64,000 bases of DNA from Bacillota bacterium (GCA_026627385.1 JAPNUR010000015.1:17571-81570); one strand, 5' to 3'. Shown: positions 54,401-62,561, counted from the first letter of the stretch. A program made the numbers and translations. Notes: a model not told the origin generated them from the letters alone.

Positions 54401-55544
54401 TATGGTAGTACCACTCCATGATGGTCGGAGCAAAGTCAATCATGCCCGGTGGCATTGTCCAGCCTTCCGGCACTTTGCCCAGATAGCCATCGGACCACAC
54501 CTGCCGCATGCGGTGCTCGACATATTGCGAGTTGTCGCCGTCGCTCACCATAAAGGCCACGTACACTGTGCCAGGCTGCGCTTTCACCGCTTGAGCGGGC
54601 GGCTGGTGCAGCGACTTGGGCGACGGCAGTGACGCCCAGATGGACTCGTTGGACAGGTAGTCCGACGCGTTAAGAAAGTGTCCCAATTCGCTCAACGCGG
54701 CCACGTCCGGCGCCTCGTCGGGAATATACCCCATTATCGGCGTGAGGGGCGGCGTGTGCTTTAGGATGGTTTGAAAGAGCGGCAAATCGGCAAAGTTGCT
54801 CTCAATGTGCAACCAGAACACAAACGCCTTGCTGGCAACGGCGTAATCCCTGATGTCGCCCATGATCGTGGGATCGAGCTCGATCACCAATTGCTTCGAG
54901 GTCTTACTCAGCAGATGGGTGACGGCCCAGCTTTCTGCCTCGGTGTTGTTCGTCCATCCATAGTTGTTCAGATTGGCCAACACGGGTAAGTGATACGACT
55001 CCACTAACGACAAGTCGCTCGGCATCACGACCATACCATCGTCAATCCCGGCCATCGTGGTCGCCACGTCAATGCTGGCCGAGACATTCGGGTCGGCCAC
55101 AATGACGCCTTTGATGTCCTTGGCGAAATGTTGCAGCATGGTGATCAAGCCGGCATGCGGACCGCTAGTGGTGTTGTTGAGCGTCACCACGTGAATGTTC
55201 TTCGGAATGGCGCGCTGAAGCCATACTTGGTCCCCCGGCGTCTGAATGGTATAGATCCGGGTTGGGCGCTGTTGCTGGTTATACGCGCCTTGCATGGTCA
55301 CGGCAGCCAGCATCGCATTGGAACTGCTGCCTTCGAGGTTAACCACCTCAATCGTCTTTGGCTCGCTAAACCGCGTCCACAATTCATACGGCGGCTGAGG
55401 GTAGGCACTTTGGGCCTGGGTTACCGTTGGGCGGTGGTGATGCGCCGAGGCCGCCATGGCAATGCCAGGGGTCAACAACGCGGTCACACTCAACGCCGTG
55501 GCCCACGAGAGCATAGCCCTCAGGAGTCGTTTTGGTACATTCAT
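51495..55544 (-). CDS. Secreted GxGYxYP-family protein with five beta modules
   Basis: A 1349-residue secreted protein. After the signal (LLRAMLSWATALSVTALLTPGIAMA) come about 560 residues of a GxGYxYP-type putative glycosidase: FVSDGDNSQYVEHRM-like segment, FAPTIMEWYYHNLP, GPSGIGYATAM (a variant of the name motif), and VVDYWGVSQALKPF. The last 770 residues are five copies of a beta-sandwich module (about 140 residues each) starting at DNA positions 53834, 53369, 52913, 52469 and 51965; a run of about 24 Ser/Thr separates the fourth and fifth. Such modules resemble CBM4/9-like carbohydrate binders, an inference. The ATG at 55544 has GGGGAGGAC at good spacing. There is no cell-wall anchor motif. 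Likely binds and degrades a polysaccharide. Confidence 0.78.
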   Translation of the reverse strand: MNVPKRLLRAMLSWATALSVTALLTPGIAMAASAHHHRPTVTQAQSAYPQPPYELWTRFSEPKTIEVVNLEGSSSNAMLAAVTMQGAYNQQQRPTRIYTIQTPGDQVWLQRAIPKNIHVVTLNNTTSGPHAGLITMLQHFAKDIKGVIVADPNVSASIDVATTMAGIDDGMVVMPSDLSLVESYHLPVLANLNNYGWTNNTEAESWAVTHLLSKTSKQLVIELDPTIMGDIRDYAVASKAFVFWLHIESNFADLPLFQTILKHTPPLTPIMGYIPDEAPDVAALSELGHFLNASDYLSNESIWASLPSPKSLHQPPAQAVKAQPGTVYVAFMVSDGDNSQYVEHRMRQVWSDGYLGKVPEGWTMPPGMIDFAPTIMEWYYHNLPRDNDIVTGPSGIGYATAMSGQNLTEFGKITHAFLVRDDIPVVDYWGVSQALKPFAEAAHPLAISYWNPMPYENVDGTVIYGQTSGYISSLSSLVATIETQAAKAPKNQPTFLSPLVDAWALSPHDIYVAAEELASQGAQTGTHYVFVTPGVLAKTMEAYYAHKEAGLPLYNAQAVPATNYLPGHGVNLVKNPSGGFLLLTTGWSILHPSNLSYALSLTYKGASTLYWNSATKGTDAISYYPGMQPGASYVVSADLAGSGVVDLAVWNGSQFINSKPIHLTKNYQLVRLAVSIPSSAPSGTSGLAPYIEILKPATSAHVKVYFRNVSAVETLASTTTSTTPTNLVLNPSGANGLTTGWDMAYSGQDATLTTTTVNGAPALQWSVQSAIGHSDWVSYYPAVKNGETYTFSVQLSGSGQAELNVWSGTQNLPSKLITLSKTPVTESLTVTIPSSAPTGQSGSAPQLQVLTPGTANAVVDIQNASVVPYTSTSTAPTNLVTNPSGQNGLTTGWDMAYSGEDATLGTTTVDGQPALQWTVNKAFGQLDWVSYYPDVTNGKTYTFSVDLSGSGQAQLNVWTGTQNIPAPMITLTKTPQEQSITVTIPDNAPGGQTASAPQLQVRTPGTANATVDIQNASVVLYTPPPNLVTNPSGQNGLTTGWDMAYSGADATLSTTKVNGQSALQWTVSSAIGHSDWVSYYPDVTDGDTYTFSVTLSGSGQAQLNVWTGTQNVSAPLITLSSTPQTETLTETIPSNAPTGQTGPAPQLQVVTPGTANATVDIQNASVVQASPSSSSSTSSSSSSSSSSSSSSAQNLILNPSGANGSTTGWNLAYGGEDATLGTTTVNGQPAIQWTVSSAIGHNDWVDYYPNVTPGDTYTFSVTLSGSGPALLSVWNGEANMPANHNQYVDLTSTPITESETVTIPANAPTGQTGSAPQLQVVTNGTANATVDIQNASVVLASSSSSSNSG
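51530..53834 (-). repeat. Array of five beta-sandwich modules
   Basis: Five tandem units with starts at 53834, 53369, 52913, 52469 and 51965 (unit lengths about 440-500 nt). Each begins N-L-V/I-x-N-P-S-G, holds GWDMAYSG, SYYPDV, LNVW and NAS motifs, and is followed by a Ser/Thr/Pro linker. Unit 1 is divergent. Units 2 to 4 are the most alike. Confidence 0.82.
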
Positions 55545-55684
55545 TGTCATGTCCTCCCCGAGTACTTTCCCGAGTCTCAACTCTGCTTCACGCGATCACT
55601 GACAGTCTTCAGCCTATGGCTTCACCTCCTCAGGGTGGCTGTCCCACCGGCCGCCTGCCGTGCCTTCGGTCGAACGCCATGCCA

Positions 55685-57712
55685 TCACCTCCTTGAGGAA
55701 AAGGTCAGGTCAAAAATCGTCGGCTCGCCGTTGCTGATGAAAAACCAATAGTAGGTGGCACTTCGCGGATCCCACCGTTCCTCGATGGGCGAGGCAGTGC
55801 TGGTCACATGCACACGATCCGGCGGTGCTGGACACACCACGCGTCCGACCACGGGTTCCCCCCGCGGACGCTGAAACGCCAGGCGGATTGCGTTAGGGCT
55901 CACGGAAACTACCGGATTCGGCACCGAGCACCCAACAAGAGAACCCGGCGGTAAATGGGGAGATAACCGGTACAGAATGAAGGGACCACCCGATCCGATC
56001 CGCGGATTTTCCAACACCGGCAAGTCCGACCGGGTGATGTCCACGAAAAGGCCTGGCATCTCAACCCCGTCGGACAATTGCCCCCACCCGATTAGGTAGG
56101 GCCCGCGTTCCTTAACAAATAGCGGATTCGCAGCTCTGGGCTCAATGCCCAGCGTCCGCAGCCATGCGTCGGCCGCCTCACCGCTCTGGGCGATGGCGCT
56201 CCCACCCGTCGCTAGCCGCATGGCGGAGCCTCTCCCGTGTGCCTCCCACGATCCCTCACCGCTAAACACCAACCCCGCCTCTTCCCAGCGGGCGGTGGGC
56301 CCTAATATGGTCAGGCGCCCTCCCCGCTCTACCCAGGACAGCACGGGGGTCAGGTAATGCGGTGCAAGTGGGCGGCAGATGTCGTCACTCTCGATCAGGA
56401 GCGAGTACGCATCCAGGACTGCCGGATTTTGTACCACACCTCCCCAGGTGAGGGGATAGACGAGGTGCCCCGCCATCAGCAGCGGCAGCGCCAGACCGAA
56501 GAACTCGTTCCAGCTTACGGTTTCCCGCTCTTCCGCCCTGTAGCTCTCGTCAAGGCGCGTGCCATCGTATTTGCTCGCCCGCTCAAACTGCGGACGAAGG
56601 CATAAGACGTTGTCGTCCACGAGAATGCCGATGCGTTGCTCCCCGATGGTCTCGCCGGCGTTAAGCCTCTGCAGCGCGGAAAATAGCACCCGCAACACCG
56701 CGTGGTAATCCGGCGGAATCAGCTCGCCGCCGTAGCGCCGCTGAAAGATGCGATAGGGCCAGGGGCAGAGTTCAAAGCGATCCAGTCCTTCGTGGAGCAG
56801 GCTCGCGACTAAGGTGTCAAGGTAGCGGTCTCGGTACTCGGTCCAGCCATATTGCGGGTTATCCTCCACCGGGTCGGCTTCCGCCCAGACCGGCTTACCC
56901 CAGGCCCGCTGCCATTCCGCGAAATAGCCGTATTCCAAGAGGGCCGTGAAAAACGGCCGCGACGCGCGCTCGCCACGGTAACGGGTGGGCGTGCGCGAGG
57001 TGCCGGTCCACACCTGCGCGATAGCCCCGTCGCATTCATCGAGCCGGAAAATCTCCGTTTCCGGGCTGACAATGCGCCACTGCGCATAGTTGATGAGGCT
57101 GTGCGTCGCCACGTAGCACCGCACGTTCTTCCCCATCCGCGACCCCTCGGCCTTTAACGCTCGCGCCACTTGCCGAAAGAGACCCGCATACACAAACTGC
57201 TTAAGCCGCCCCACGTCATAGGGTGTCAGATCTTCCAAATGCTTGGGGATCCTCTCACTCCACCCAAACGCTTGCGCCGAGTTAAGCAATTCATCCGTCG
57301 GCGCCGCGTCGACCCAAAATTCCGGCTCTTCGAAGAAAAAGTCTTCCACGCCGCTCGCCACCAAGGGCGCCAAGCGTTCGCTCAGGTAGTCTCCAAAGGC
57401 CGGACTCGGAATGAGGTAAGGGATATGACGCGACTCCCCGTGAAAGATGACTGCCCCGCTTCGGTCGCGCTGGGCCAAGCGGTCGCGGTAAGCGACGCCG
57501 TTCCACTGGCCGTCAAGGAAGTCCGGGTACTCCCCCCAGGCTAAGCCAATCATCAATCCCACCCGGTAACCGGCGTCGCGCCAGCCGGCCAGCCGCTCTG
57601 CCAGATCTCCCCCGAGACCATAGACCATGACCATGTCGGTCATCGGCAAATCCAAAGCCCCTGTGTATCGGTGCGATTCCTGAATCAGCGTCCGCGGTAC
57701 CGCATTGGCCAT
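55685..57712 (-). CDS. Putative glycoside hydrolase, unassigned family
   Basis: A 675-residue cytoplasmic protein without a signal peptide. Residues about 20-330 suggest a TIM barrel: GYRVGLMIGLAWGEYPDF, then GVEDFFFEEPEFWVDA, with acidic residues where glycosidases carry their acid/base, and KPVWAEADPVEDNPQ, which could hold the nucleophile. A GATase-like domain follows (YSLLIESDDICRPL, VLSWVERGGRLTILGP), as in GH42-like enzymes, then a C-terminal beta domain. I do not recognise a named family. The ATG at 57712 is within a GGAGG-led context; the frame continues 30 nt upstream to an ATG 3 nt after the permease stop. It follows the permeases directly and the GxGYxYP gene comes next, which points to glycan breakdown inside the cell. 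Confidence 0.65.
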   Translation of the reverse strand: MANAVPRTLIQESHRYTGALDLPMTDMVMVYGLGGDLAERLAGWRDAGYRVGLMIGLAWGEYPDFLDGQWNGVAYRDRLAQRDRSGAVIFHGESRHIPYLIPSPAFGDYLSERLAPLVASGVEDFFFEEPEFWVDAAPTDELLNSAQAFGWSERIPKHLEDLTPYDVGRLKQFVYAGLFRQVARALKAEGSRMGKNVRCYVATHSLINYAQWRIVSPETEIFRLDECDGAIAQVWTGTSRTPTRYRGERASRPFFTALLEYGYFAEWQRAWGKPVWAEADPVEDNPQYGWTEYRDRYLDTLVASLLHEGLDRFELCPWPYRIFQRRYGGELIPPDYHAVLRVLFSALQRLNAGETIGEQRIGILVDDNVLCLRPQFERASKYDGTRLDESYRAEERETVSWNEFFGLALPLLMAGHLVYPLTWGGVVQNPAVLDAYSLLIESDDICRPLAPHYLTPVLSWVERGGRLTILGPTARWEEAGLVFSGEGSWEAHGRGSAMRLATGGSAIAQSGEAADAWLRTLGIEPRAANPLFVKERGPYLIGWGQLSDGVEMPGLFVDITRSDLPVLENPRIGSGGPFILYRLSPHLPPGSLVGCSVPNPVVSVSPNAIRLAFQRPRGEPVVGRVVCPAPPDRVHVTSTASPIEERWDPRSATYYWFFISNGEPTIFDLTFSSRR

Positions 57713-57744
57713 GATGCATTCGTCCTCCCCCTGGCGGCCCATGA

Positions 57745-58650
57745 TTACTGAAGTCCTGTCACCGTAATCCCTTCAATGAAGTACGGTTGCAGAAGCAAGA
57801 ACAACACCACAATCGGCGCCGCGGCAATAAAGTCGGCCGCTTGCTGCAACGTGCCGGCAAAGGTTGTGCCGCTAAACGGGGTGACCATCTCCGCCACATG
57901 CAGCTGAATCGTGTACAAGCTATTGCTGTTCAAGAAAATGAGGGGGGCAAAGTAATCGTTCCACACGCCCGTAAAGGAGATGATGGTGAGCGTGGCCAGG
58001 GCCGGCAAACTCAGCGGGATGACAATCCGCCAAAAGGTATAAAACGGCCCGGCCCCGTCAATTTCGGCAGCGTCCAGCAGCTCCTTGGGCAAGTTTTGCA
58101 TAAACGACCGGATTAGGAAGATGCCAAACACATTGATGAGGCCGCCCGGAAACACCAGCGGAATGATGGTGTTAATAAAGCCCAGATACCGATAGACAAT
58201 AAAGTTGGGTATCAGCGTCACCTGTCCCGGCATCATCATGGACATCAAAAACAGCAGAAAGACGACTTCTTTGCCCCAAAACTGCTTGGTGGCAAAGACA
58301 TACCCAATCAGAGACGACACAAACAGCGTGGGGATCATGGTCAGGACCGAGATCAGCAACGTGATCGCATAGCCGCGGCCTAGACCGCCCGTGGTCCATG
58401 CCAGCACCAGGTTATGCCAGGACCAGTCCGAGTGGATTGGCCAAAAGCGGATTTGCTGGCTCGGAATGTACGTATTGGGCTCAAAAGCGCTCACAATGGC
58501 AATCCATAATGGCACCAAAATGACCAGCACCGCCAGGCAGACAAGAAAGTACCAACCCACTTTGGCGATGATTTGCCGCGTGCGATAGTCCAACGACACC
58601 TCGCGGTGCGTCTGGGCGGTGCTAACCCCCAATAAGCTCCACACTCTCAT
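57745..58650 (-). CDS. ABC sugar permease, MalG-type
   Basis: A 301-residue CUT1 permease with six hydrophobic segments (first WYFLVCLAVLVILVPLWIAIVSAF) and an EAA loop LLDAAEIDGAGPFYTFWRIVIPL. The C-terminal segment FLLLQPYFIEGITVTGLQ is typical. The unassigned glycosidase follows within a few nt, and the MalF-type permease precedes by 62 nt. It forms the membrane part of the glycan importer with that partner. Confidence 0.87.
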   Translation of the reverse strand: MRVWSLLGVSTAQTHREVSLDYRTRQIIAKVGWYFLVCLAVLVILVPLWIAIVSAFEPNTYIPSQQIRFWPIHSDWSWHNLVLAWTTGGLGRGYAITLLISVLTMIPTLFVSSLIGYVFATKQFWGKEVVFLLFLMSMMMPGQVTLIPNFIVYRYLGFINTIIPLVFPGGLINVFGIFLIRSFMQNLPKELLDAAEIDGAGPFYTFWRIVIPLSLPALATLTIISFTGVWNDYFAPLIFLNSNSLYTIQLHVAEMVTPFSGTTFAGTLQQAADFIAAAPIVVLFLLLQPYFIEGITVTGLQ

Positions 58651-58712
58651 TCACCTAACTTTGCGACCCTGGTTGGGCCAAGGGCCAAGGATAGAAAGAA
58701 CAGGCCGAGTCA

Positions 58713-59651
58713 TCAATAGTACGCGGACCACTGCCGCCGCGAACGTTGCAGCTGCAAAAAGGACACGATGAGCGTCACCAGGAACAACACCATGCCGATG
58801 GCCGAGGCGTAGCCCATTTTGTAAAATTGAAACCCTTCTTGATACAAGTACAGCACCAAGGACATGGTCCGATTGTCCGGACCACCGTTGGTCATAAGCT
58901 GCATTTGTGCGAAGACTTGAAACCCGTTGATATAGCCTAAAATCAGGAGCAAGGTGGTCACCGGGCGCAAAAGGGGCCAAGTGATGTAGCGAAAGGCTTT
59001 CCACCCCGTGGCGCCGTCCAGCTGTGCCGCCTCGTAGAGGTACCGGGGGATGCCCTGAAGGCCGGCCAAGAAAAAGACCATGGTCCAGCCCATCCCTTGC
59101 CATAAGGCCAAAAACATCAAGGCCGGCAACGCCAACGTCGGGCTCACGAGCCAGTTCTGGGGTGGGATGCCAAACCAGTGCACCACCCAGTTCACGAGGT
59201 TCCCTTGCGAGGGGCCCAAAAGATCAATGAACATTTCTGAGACGACGACGACCGACATCACGGATGGAATGTACAAAATCGCCCGCGCCGATTGGGTGAC
59301 CCACGAGCGCTTCGAAAGAAGCAAAGCTAACGCGAGGCCCAGGACAATCGATCCGAGGTTGGTGACCAGCATAAACCAGACCGTGTTCTTGAAGGCCTCC
59401 CAGAATGTCGGCGACGTAAACAAGTGAATGTAATTGGCCAGCCCCACGAACTGCCCTTGCAAGGTGAGTAGCGACCAGTTGGTAAAACTGAGTATGAACG
59501 CTTCAGCCATGGGAAACAAAGCAAAAATCAAGTACAGCGCAAACGGGATCGCCAGCACCGCCCAACTAAAACGCGCATCGCGTATCGCGCGGGCTGAACG
59601 TTTTTGTCGTGGCTTTTTGGTCACGCCGGGTGAGGCAATGAATTGCTGCAT
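58713..59651 (-). CDS. ABC sugar permease, MalF-type
   Basis: A 312-residue CUT1 permease. A basic N-terminal tail (KKPRQKRSARAIRD) precedes the first helix (SWAVLAIPFALYLIFALFPMAEAF); the EAA loop is YLYEAAQLDGATGWKAFRYITWPLL. Six hydrophobic segments are visible. It lies between the binding-protein gene (70 nt) and the MalG-type permease. Confidence 0.87.
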   Translation of the reverse strand: MQQFIASPGVTKKPRQKRSARAIRDARFSWAVLAIPFALYLIFALFPMAEAFILSFTNWSLLTLQGQFVGLANYIHLFTSPTFWEAFKNTVWFMLVTNLGSIVLGLALALLLSKRSWVTQSARAILYIPSVMSVVVVSEMFIDLLGPSQGNLVNWVVHWFGIPPQNWLVSPTLALPALMFLALWQGMGWTMVFFLAGLQGIPRYLYEAAQLDGATGWKAFRYITWPLLRPVTTLLLILGYINGFQVFAQMQLMTNGGPDNRTMSLVLYLYQEGFQFYKMGYASAIGMVLFLVTLIVSFLQLQRSRRQWSAYY

Positions 59652-59721
59652 CGTCTAGTCCTCCACGTTTTCAGTAGGGCGCGGATCATGGCGTGGTCCG
59701 CGCCCCCCACTTCCTCTTTAA

Positions 59722-61050
59722 TCAGGGACTGGAGGCTAACGCCTGATCGTCTTGCTTCACCGCGGTGTTTAAGGCCTGCTGCGGGCTTTCAATGCCGGAA
59801 AGCGCTGCCTGCAAGGCGTTGCCCATGTCTGTGGCAATCTCCGGCCACGCGGGCACCTCGGGCCGAATCTTGCTCAGCGTGAGTTCCTTTTCGAAAATAG
59901 GCCACGGGTATTTCTTGTAGAACGCCACCTTTTCACCGGCTTTGAGGGAGGGAATAAAGCCTTGCGACTCGTCGTACATGAGCTGGTATTTAAGATTGGT
60001 CGACAGGAACTCCATGAACTCCCACGCCGTGTGCGGGTGCGGGGCCGTCCTGGGGATGGACAAATTGTAGAGGCCGAGGTCGTCATACGCGGGCACGCCG
60101 GGCTTTAGCTGCGGCAACAACGCAAAGCGCACGAAGTTGTGCTCGCCACCCACGTTCTTCGACCAGTTCGGCACTTGCCACGAACCGTCGTCAATCATCC
60201 CGTATTGACCACTGTAAAACCCGCCTTCGTTGTAACTGTCTTTGGGCACCAGCCCGTGATCGCCAAGGTAGATTAACTTGTCGAGTGCTGCTACGCCGGC
60301 GGGGCTATTGTAAATGGCCTTGGTTTGCGACTTATTCAGCACATGCCCGCCCTCGCGCCAAAGCCATGTAAGGAAGTTGTACTGGAGCCAGCCGCTGACC
60401 TCAGGAGATGTGGGAATTTCATAACCCCAATCACCGGTCTTTTGCTTAATCAGGCGGGCATCGGTCACCAATTGGTTCCAATTGGTCGGCGGATGGGAAA
60501 TGCCCGCTTTCTTAAAGAGTTTGATGTTGTATTGTAGACAAATGGTGTTAGTGTCAAAGGGCAGCGAATACACCTGGCCCTTGTATGTCACGGTTTTCCA
60601 CGTAATCGGCAGATACTTGCTGGCCAATTTGTTGGCGCCGTACTTCGAGAGGTCCATCAATTCGCCGCCAGCAGCAAACGCGTCAGTATACACGCTATCC
60701 ATGTGCACAATATCGGGCGGTGTGCCCCCCGCTAAATCCAGGCGAAACTTGGTGCTCTGGCCGCTCGGCACAAAGTCGTAGCTAAAGTGAACCCACGGAT
60801 GGGTTTTCTGAAAGGCGGCCGCGGCGGCATTCAGCGTCGCTGTGGCTGCTGGACTGGCTTCCCAAAGAATGGTGAGGGTAATGGGCTTGTGAGACTTCGC
60901 GCTGACCTTGCGCTTGGCCTTTGCCGAAATGCGGCGGCTATTCGAGGCCGCATGATCCGTCACATGCGCGGCCGCCACCGGCGCTGCCATGCCTAACAGC
61001 CCCGCTGTCGCTAACAATGATCCCAAGGTGATGGGCACAGATCGTTTCAT
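59722..61050 (-). CDS. ABC sugar-binding protein (CUT1)
   Basis: A 442-residue family 1 binding protein. The signal (MKRSVPITLGSLLATAGLLGMAAPVAAA) is cleaved by signal peptidase I by appearance; there is no lipobox cysteine. A basic stretch (SAKAKRKVSAKSHK) follows, then the mature lobe with TILWEASPAATATLNAAAAAFQKTHP and LPFDTNTICLQYN. The ATG is the second of a TTG-ATG pair after GGAGGTG. It lies 69 nt downstream of the regulator and heads the operon of permeases and glycosidases. The ligand is probably a mannose-rich or similar oligosaccharide, given GH38 in the locus. Confidence 0.86.
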   Translation of the reverse strand: MKRSVPITLGSLLATAGLLGMAAPVAAAHVTDHAASNSRRISAKAKRKVSAKSHKPITLTILWEASPAATATLNAAAAAFQKTHPWVHFSYDFVPSGQSTKFRLDLAGGTPPDIVHMDSVYTDAFAAGGELMDLSKYGANKLASKYLPITWKTVTYKGQVYSLPFDTNTICLQYNIKLFKKAGISHPPTNWNQLVTDARLIKQKTGDWGYEIPTSPEVSGWLQYNFLTWLWREGGHVLNKSQTKAIYNSPAGVAALDKLIYLGDHGLVPKDSYNEGGFYSGQYGMIDDGSWQVPNWSKNVGGEHNFVRFALLPQLKPGVPAYDDLGLYNLSIPRTAPHPHTAWEFMEFLSTNLKYQLMYDESQGFIPSLKAGEKVAFYKKYPWPIFEKELTLSKIRPEVPAWPEIATDMGNALQAALSGIESPQQALNTAVKQDDQALASSP

Positions 61051-61119
61051 CAATTCAGCACCTCCGCTTCTGTACTGCTGAGCTTGTGGGACCTCTGGCT
61101 GTCCAAAGTAAAACGGCCC

Positions 61120-62259
61120 TTAGATCACGCTCGCGTCGGGATGCACCCGCGCCGTGACCTCGGTTGCGTCAACGCCGGCGGATGCGATGCGCTTGAGTTC
61201 TGCCGGGACGGTAATGGCCTTTTCCACTGCGTTTCCGTCCAGCATCATTCGCAGGTATTCGGCGGCTGTCGCTCCGATAGCGCTCACATGTTGGTCGACC
61301 CAATACGCTCCTGCTACCGCCTCTGGGCACAGTCCGTAGTCAAAGCCGACCAGTGAAAATTGAGCCGGGCAGGACACGTTTAACATCGCCAATGCTTTCA
61401 TCAGCAACGCGACATCGCCAATGGAGTTGCACAACGCGGCTGATACGCCTCCTTGACTTAGGCGTGCCGCCAACCAGCCCACCCATCCAGTCGAGGGCGT
61501 CTCGATGATGTCCCGCGTCCAAATGTAATCTGCCGTGTCGCCGACGCGGGGCTCCATGACCTGCCGAAATCCTTCGATACGTTGCACCACACTGGACGTG
61601 GACCACGGATACTGAGACGATATGGCGATAAAGGCAACGCTCTGGTGGTTCTGCTCGATCAAGAACCGCGTCGCTTCTTCCGCCACTTGCCGATGATTGG
61701 CCGACACGCAGGGCACAGCCACGCCAGGCAGGTCGCGGTCAATGAGGATAAACGGCACGCGATCGACCTTCAGCCGCAAAATCTCGTCATTATACATTTC
61801 GCCTTCGGCCGGAAAGACCAACAGGCCATCCACACCCCGGCGGCGCATGGTGGCAATGACTTCGGCTTCCAGTTCTTGACGGTCCTCCGTCAGCCCCACG
61901 AGCGCTTGCCACCCTTCCTGATGTAGGGCGGTGATAATGCCTTGCAAGAGACCCATGGCAAAGGGATCATTGACGCCCGGCAGGACAACCCCCACCAGCC
62001 GATCCTCCCGCTTGACGGGATCCCGTGGGCCAATCATTCCCGTCGCGCTCACGCGTTCACGGACAAACGTGCCCTTGCCTGGCGAACGCACGATGATATC
62101 GGCTTCCACTAGCTCCTGTAGGGCTCGCTTAATGGTGGAGGTACCCACTCCAAACTGGTCAGCCAATTCACCCTCACCGGGCAATCTCACCCACTCGGGA
62201 TGGTTCGCAATATCGCATTGCAGAGCTTTAGCGATTTGCTTGAACAAGGGATCTTTCAG
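61120..62259 (-). CDS. GntR/LacI hybrid regulator (AraR-like)
   Basis: A 379-residue regulator with an N-terminal GntR winged helix (FKQIAKALQCDI, LPGEGELADQFGVGTSTIKRALQELVEADII) and a LacI-type effector domain (GPRDP..LVGVVLPGVNDPFAMGLLQGII). The combination is that of AraR. The start is a puzzle: no ATG, GTG or TTG lies between the likely transcription start and the helix-turn-helix. An in-frame CTG at 62259 is preceded by AAAGGGG at 9 nt, so I use it; ATGs further upstream at 62331 and 62445 lie within or above the promoter. It probably senses a glycan-derived sugar and controls the locus to 48.3 kb. Confidence 0.8.
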   Translation of the reverse strand: MKDPLFKQIAKALQCDIANHPEWVRLPGEGELADQFGVGTSTIKRALQELVEADIIVRSPGKGTFVRERVSATGMIGPRDPVKREDRLVGVVLPGVNDPFAMGLLQGIITALHQEGWQALVGLTEDRQELEAEVIATMRRRGVDGLLVFPAEGEMYNDEILRLKVDRVPFILIDRDLPGVAVPCVSANHRQVAEEATRFLIEQNHQSVAFIAISSQYPWSTSSVVQRIEGFRQVMEPRVGDTADYIWTRDIIETPSTGWVGWLAARLSQGGVSAALCNSIGDVALLMKALAMLNVSCPAQFSLVGFDYGLCPEAVAGAYWVDQHVSAIGATAAEYLRMMLDGNAVEKAITVPAELKRIASAGVDATEVTARVHPDASVI

Positions 62260-62293
62260 AACACATCGCCCCTTTCGCGAACCATCTGATGGT

Positions 62294-62322
62294 ATTAAAG
62301 CATATGATGCATATGAATGCAA
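62294..62322 (-). promoter_or_regulatory. Promoter and operator of glycan locus
   Basis: Minus strand: -35 TTGCAT (62322-62317), 17-nt spacer, -10 TTTAAT (62299-62294). The spacer contains two GCATATGA copies 9 nt apart (62300-62307 and 62309-62316 on the plus strand). A regulator bound there would block the polymerase. The sequence is AT-rich in an otherwise GC-rich region. Confidence 0.66.
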
Positions 62323-62441
62323 TGATCTCATTTGATTCGAGTGGTATATTAGATGTTTTCGGTTATTTCTGTCTAACACTCGATAATGCAATATCAAAGA
62401 TGTGGATCGCTGGGAGGAGGACACGTGACGGGGTATGAAGA

Positions 62442-62561
62442 TCAAACGCCAGAACGCGGGCGTCTGAGGGCGATCGCCCAGCGCCAGCCGCCGTTTCGGT
62501 TTAGACCGCGTGCCGCGAGGCCTTTGGCATCGCCGTATCCGTCATCAATCGCAATCAACAT
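62442..62561 (-). pseudogene. Truncated ParM/actin-like protein
   Basis: A 39-residue frame that opens MLIAIDDGYGDAKGLA, the phosphate-1 motif of bacterial actin-like segregation proteins (ParM/StbA type), then runs out at a stop. The start has a textbook AGGAGGGATTTCCC ahead of the ATG. Full-length relatives have about 300 or more residues, so this is a 5' remnant, probably cut by a deletion. It suggests a former plasmid or phage segment next to the IS remnant. Functional tiny protein is unlikely. Confidence 0.6.

Noticed and set aside
58651..59103. 150-codon minus-strand frame under the MalF-type permease
   Set aside because: Frame shadow of the permease gene, which has the family motifs and proper start.
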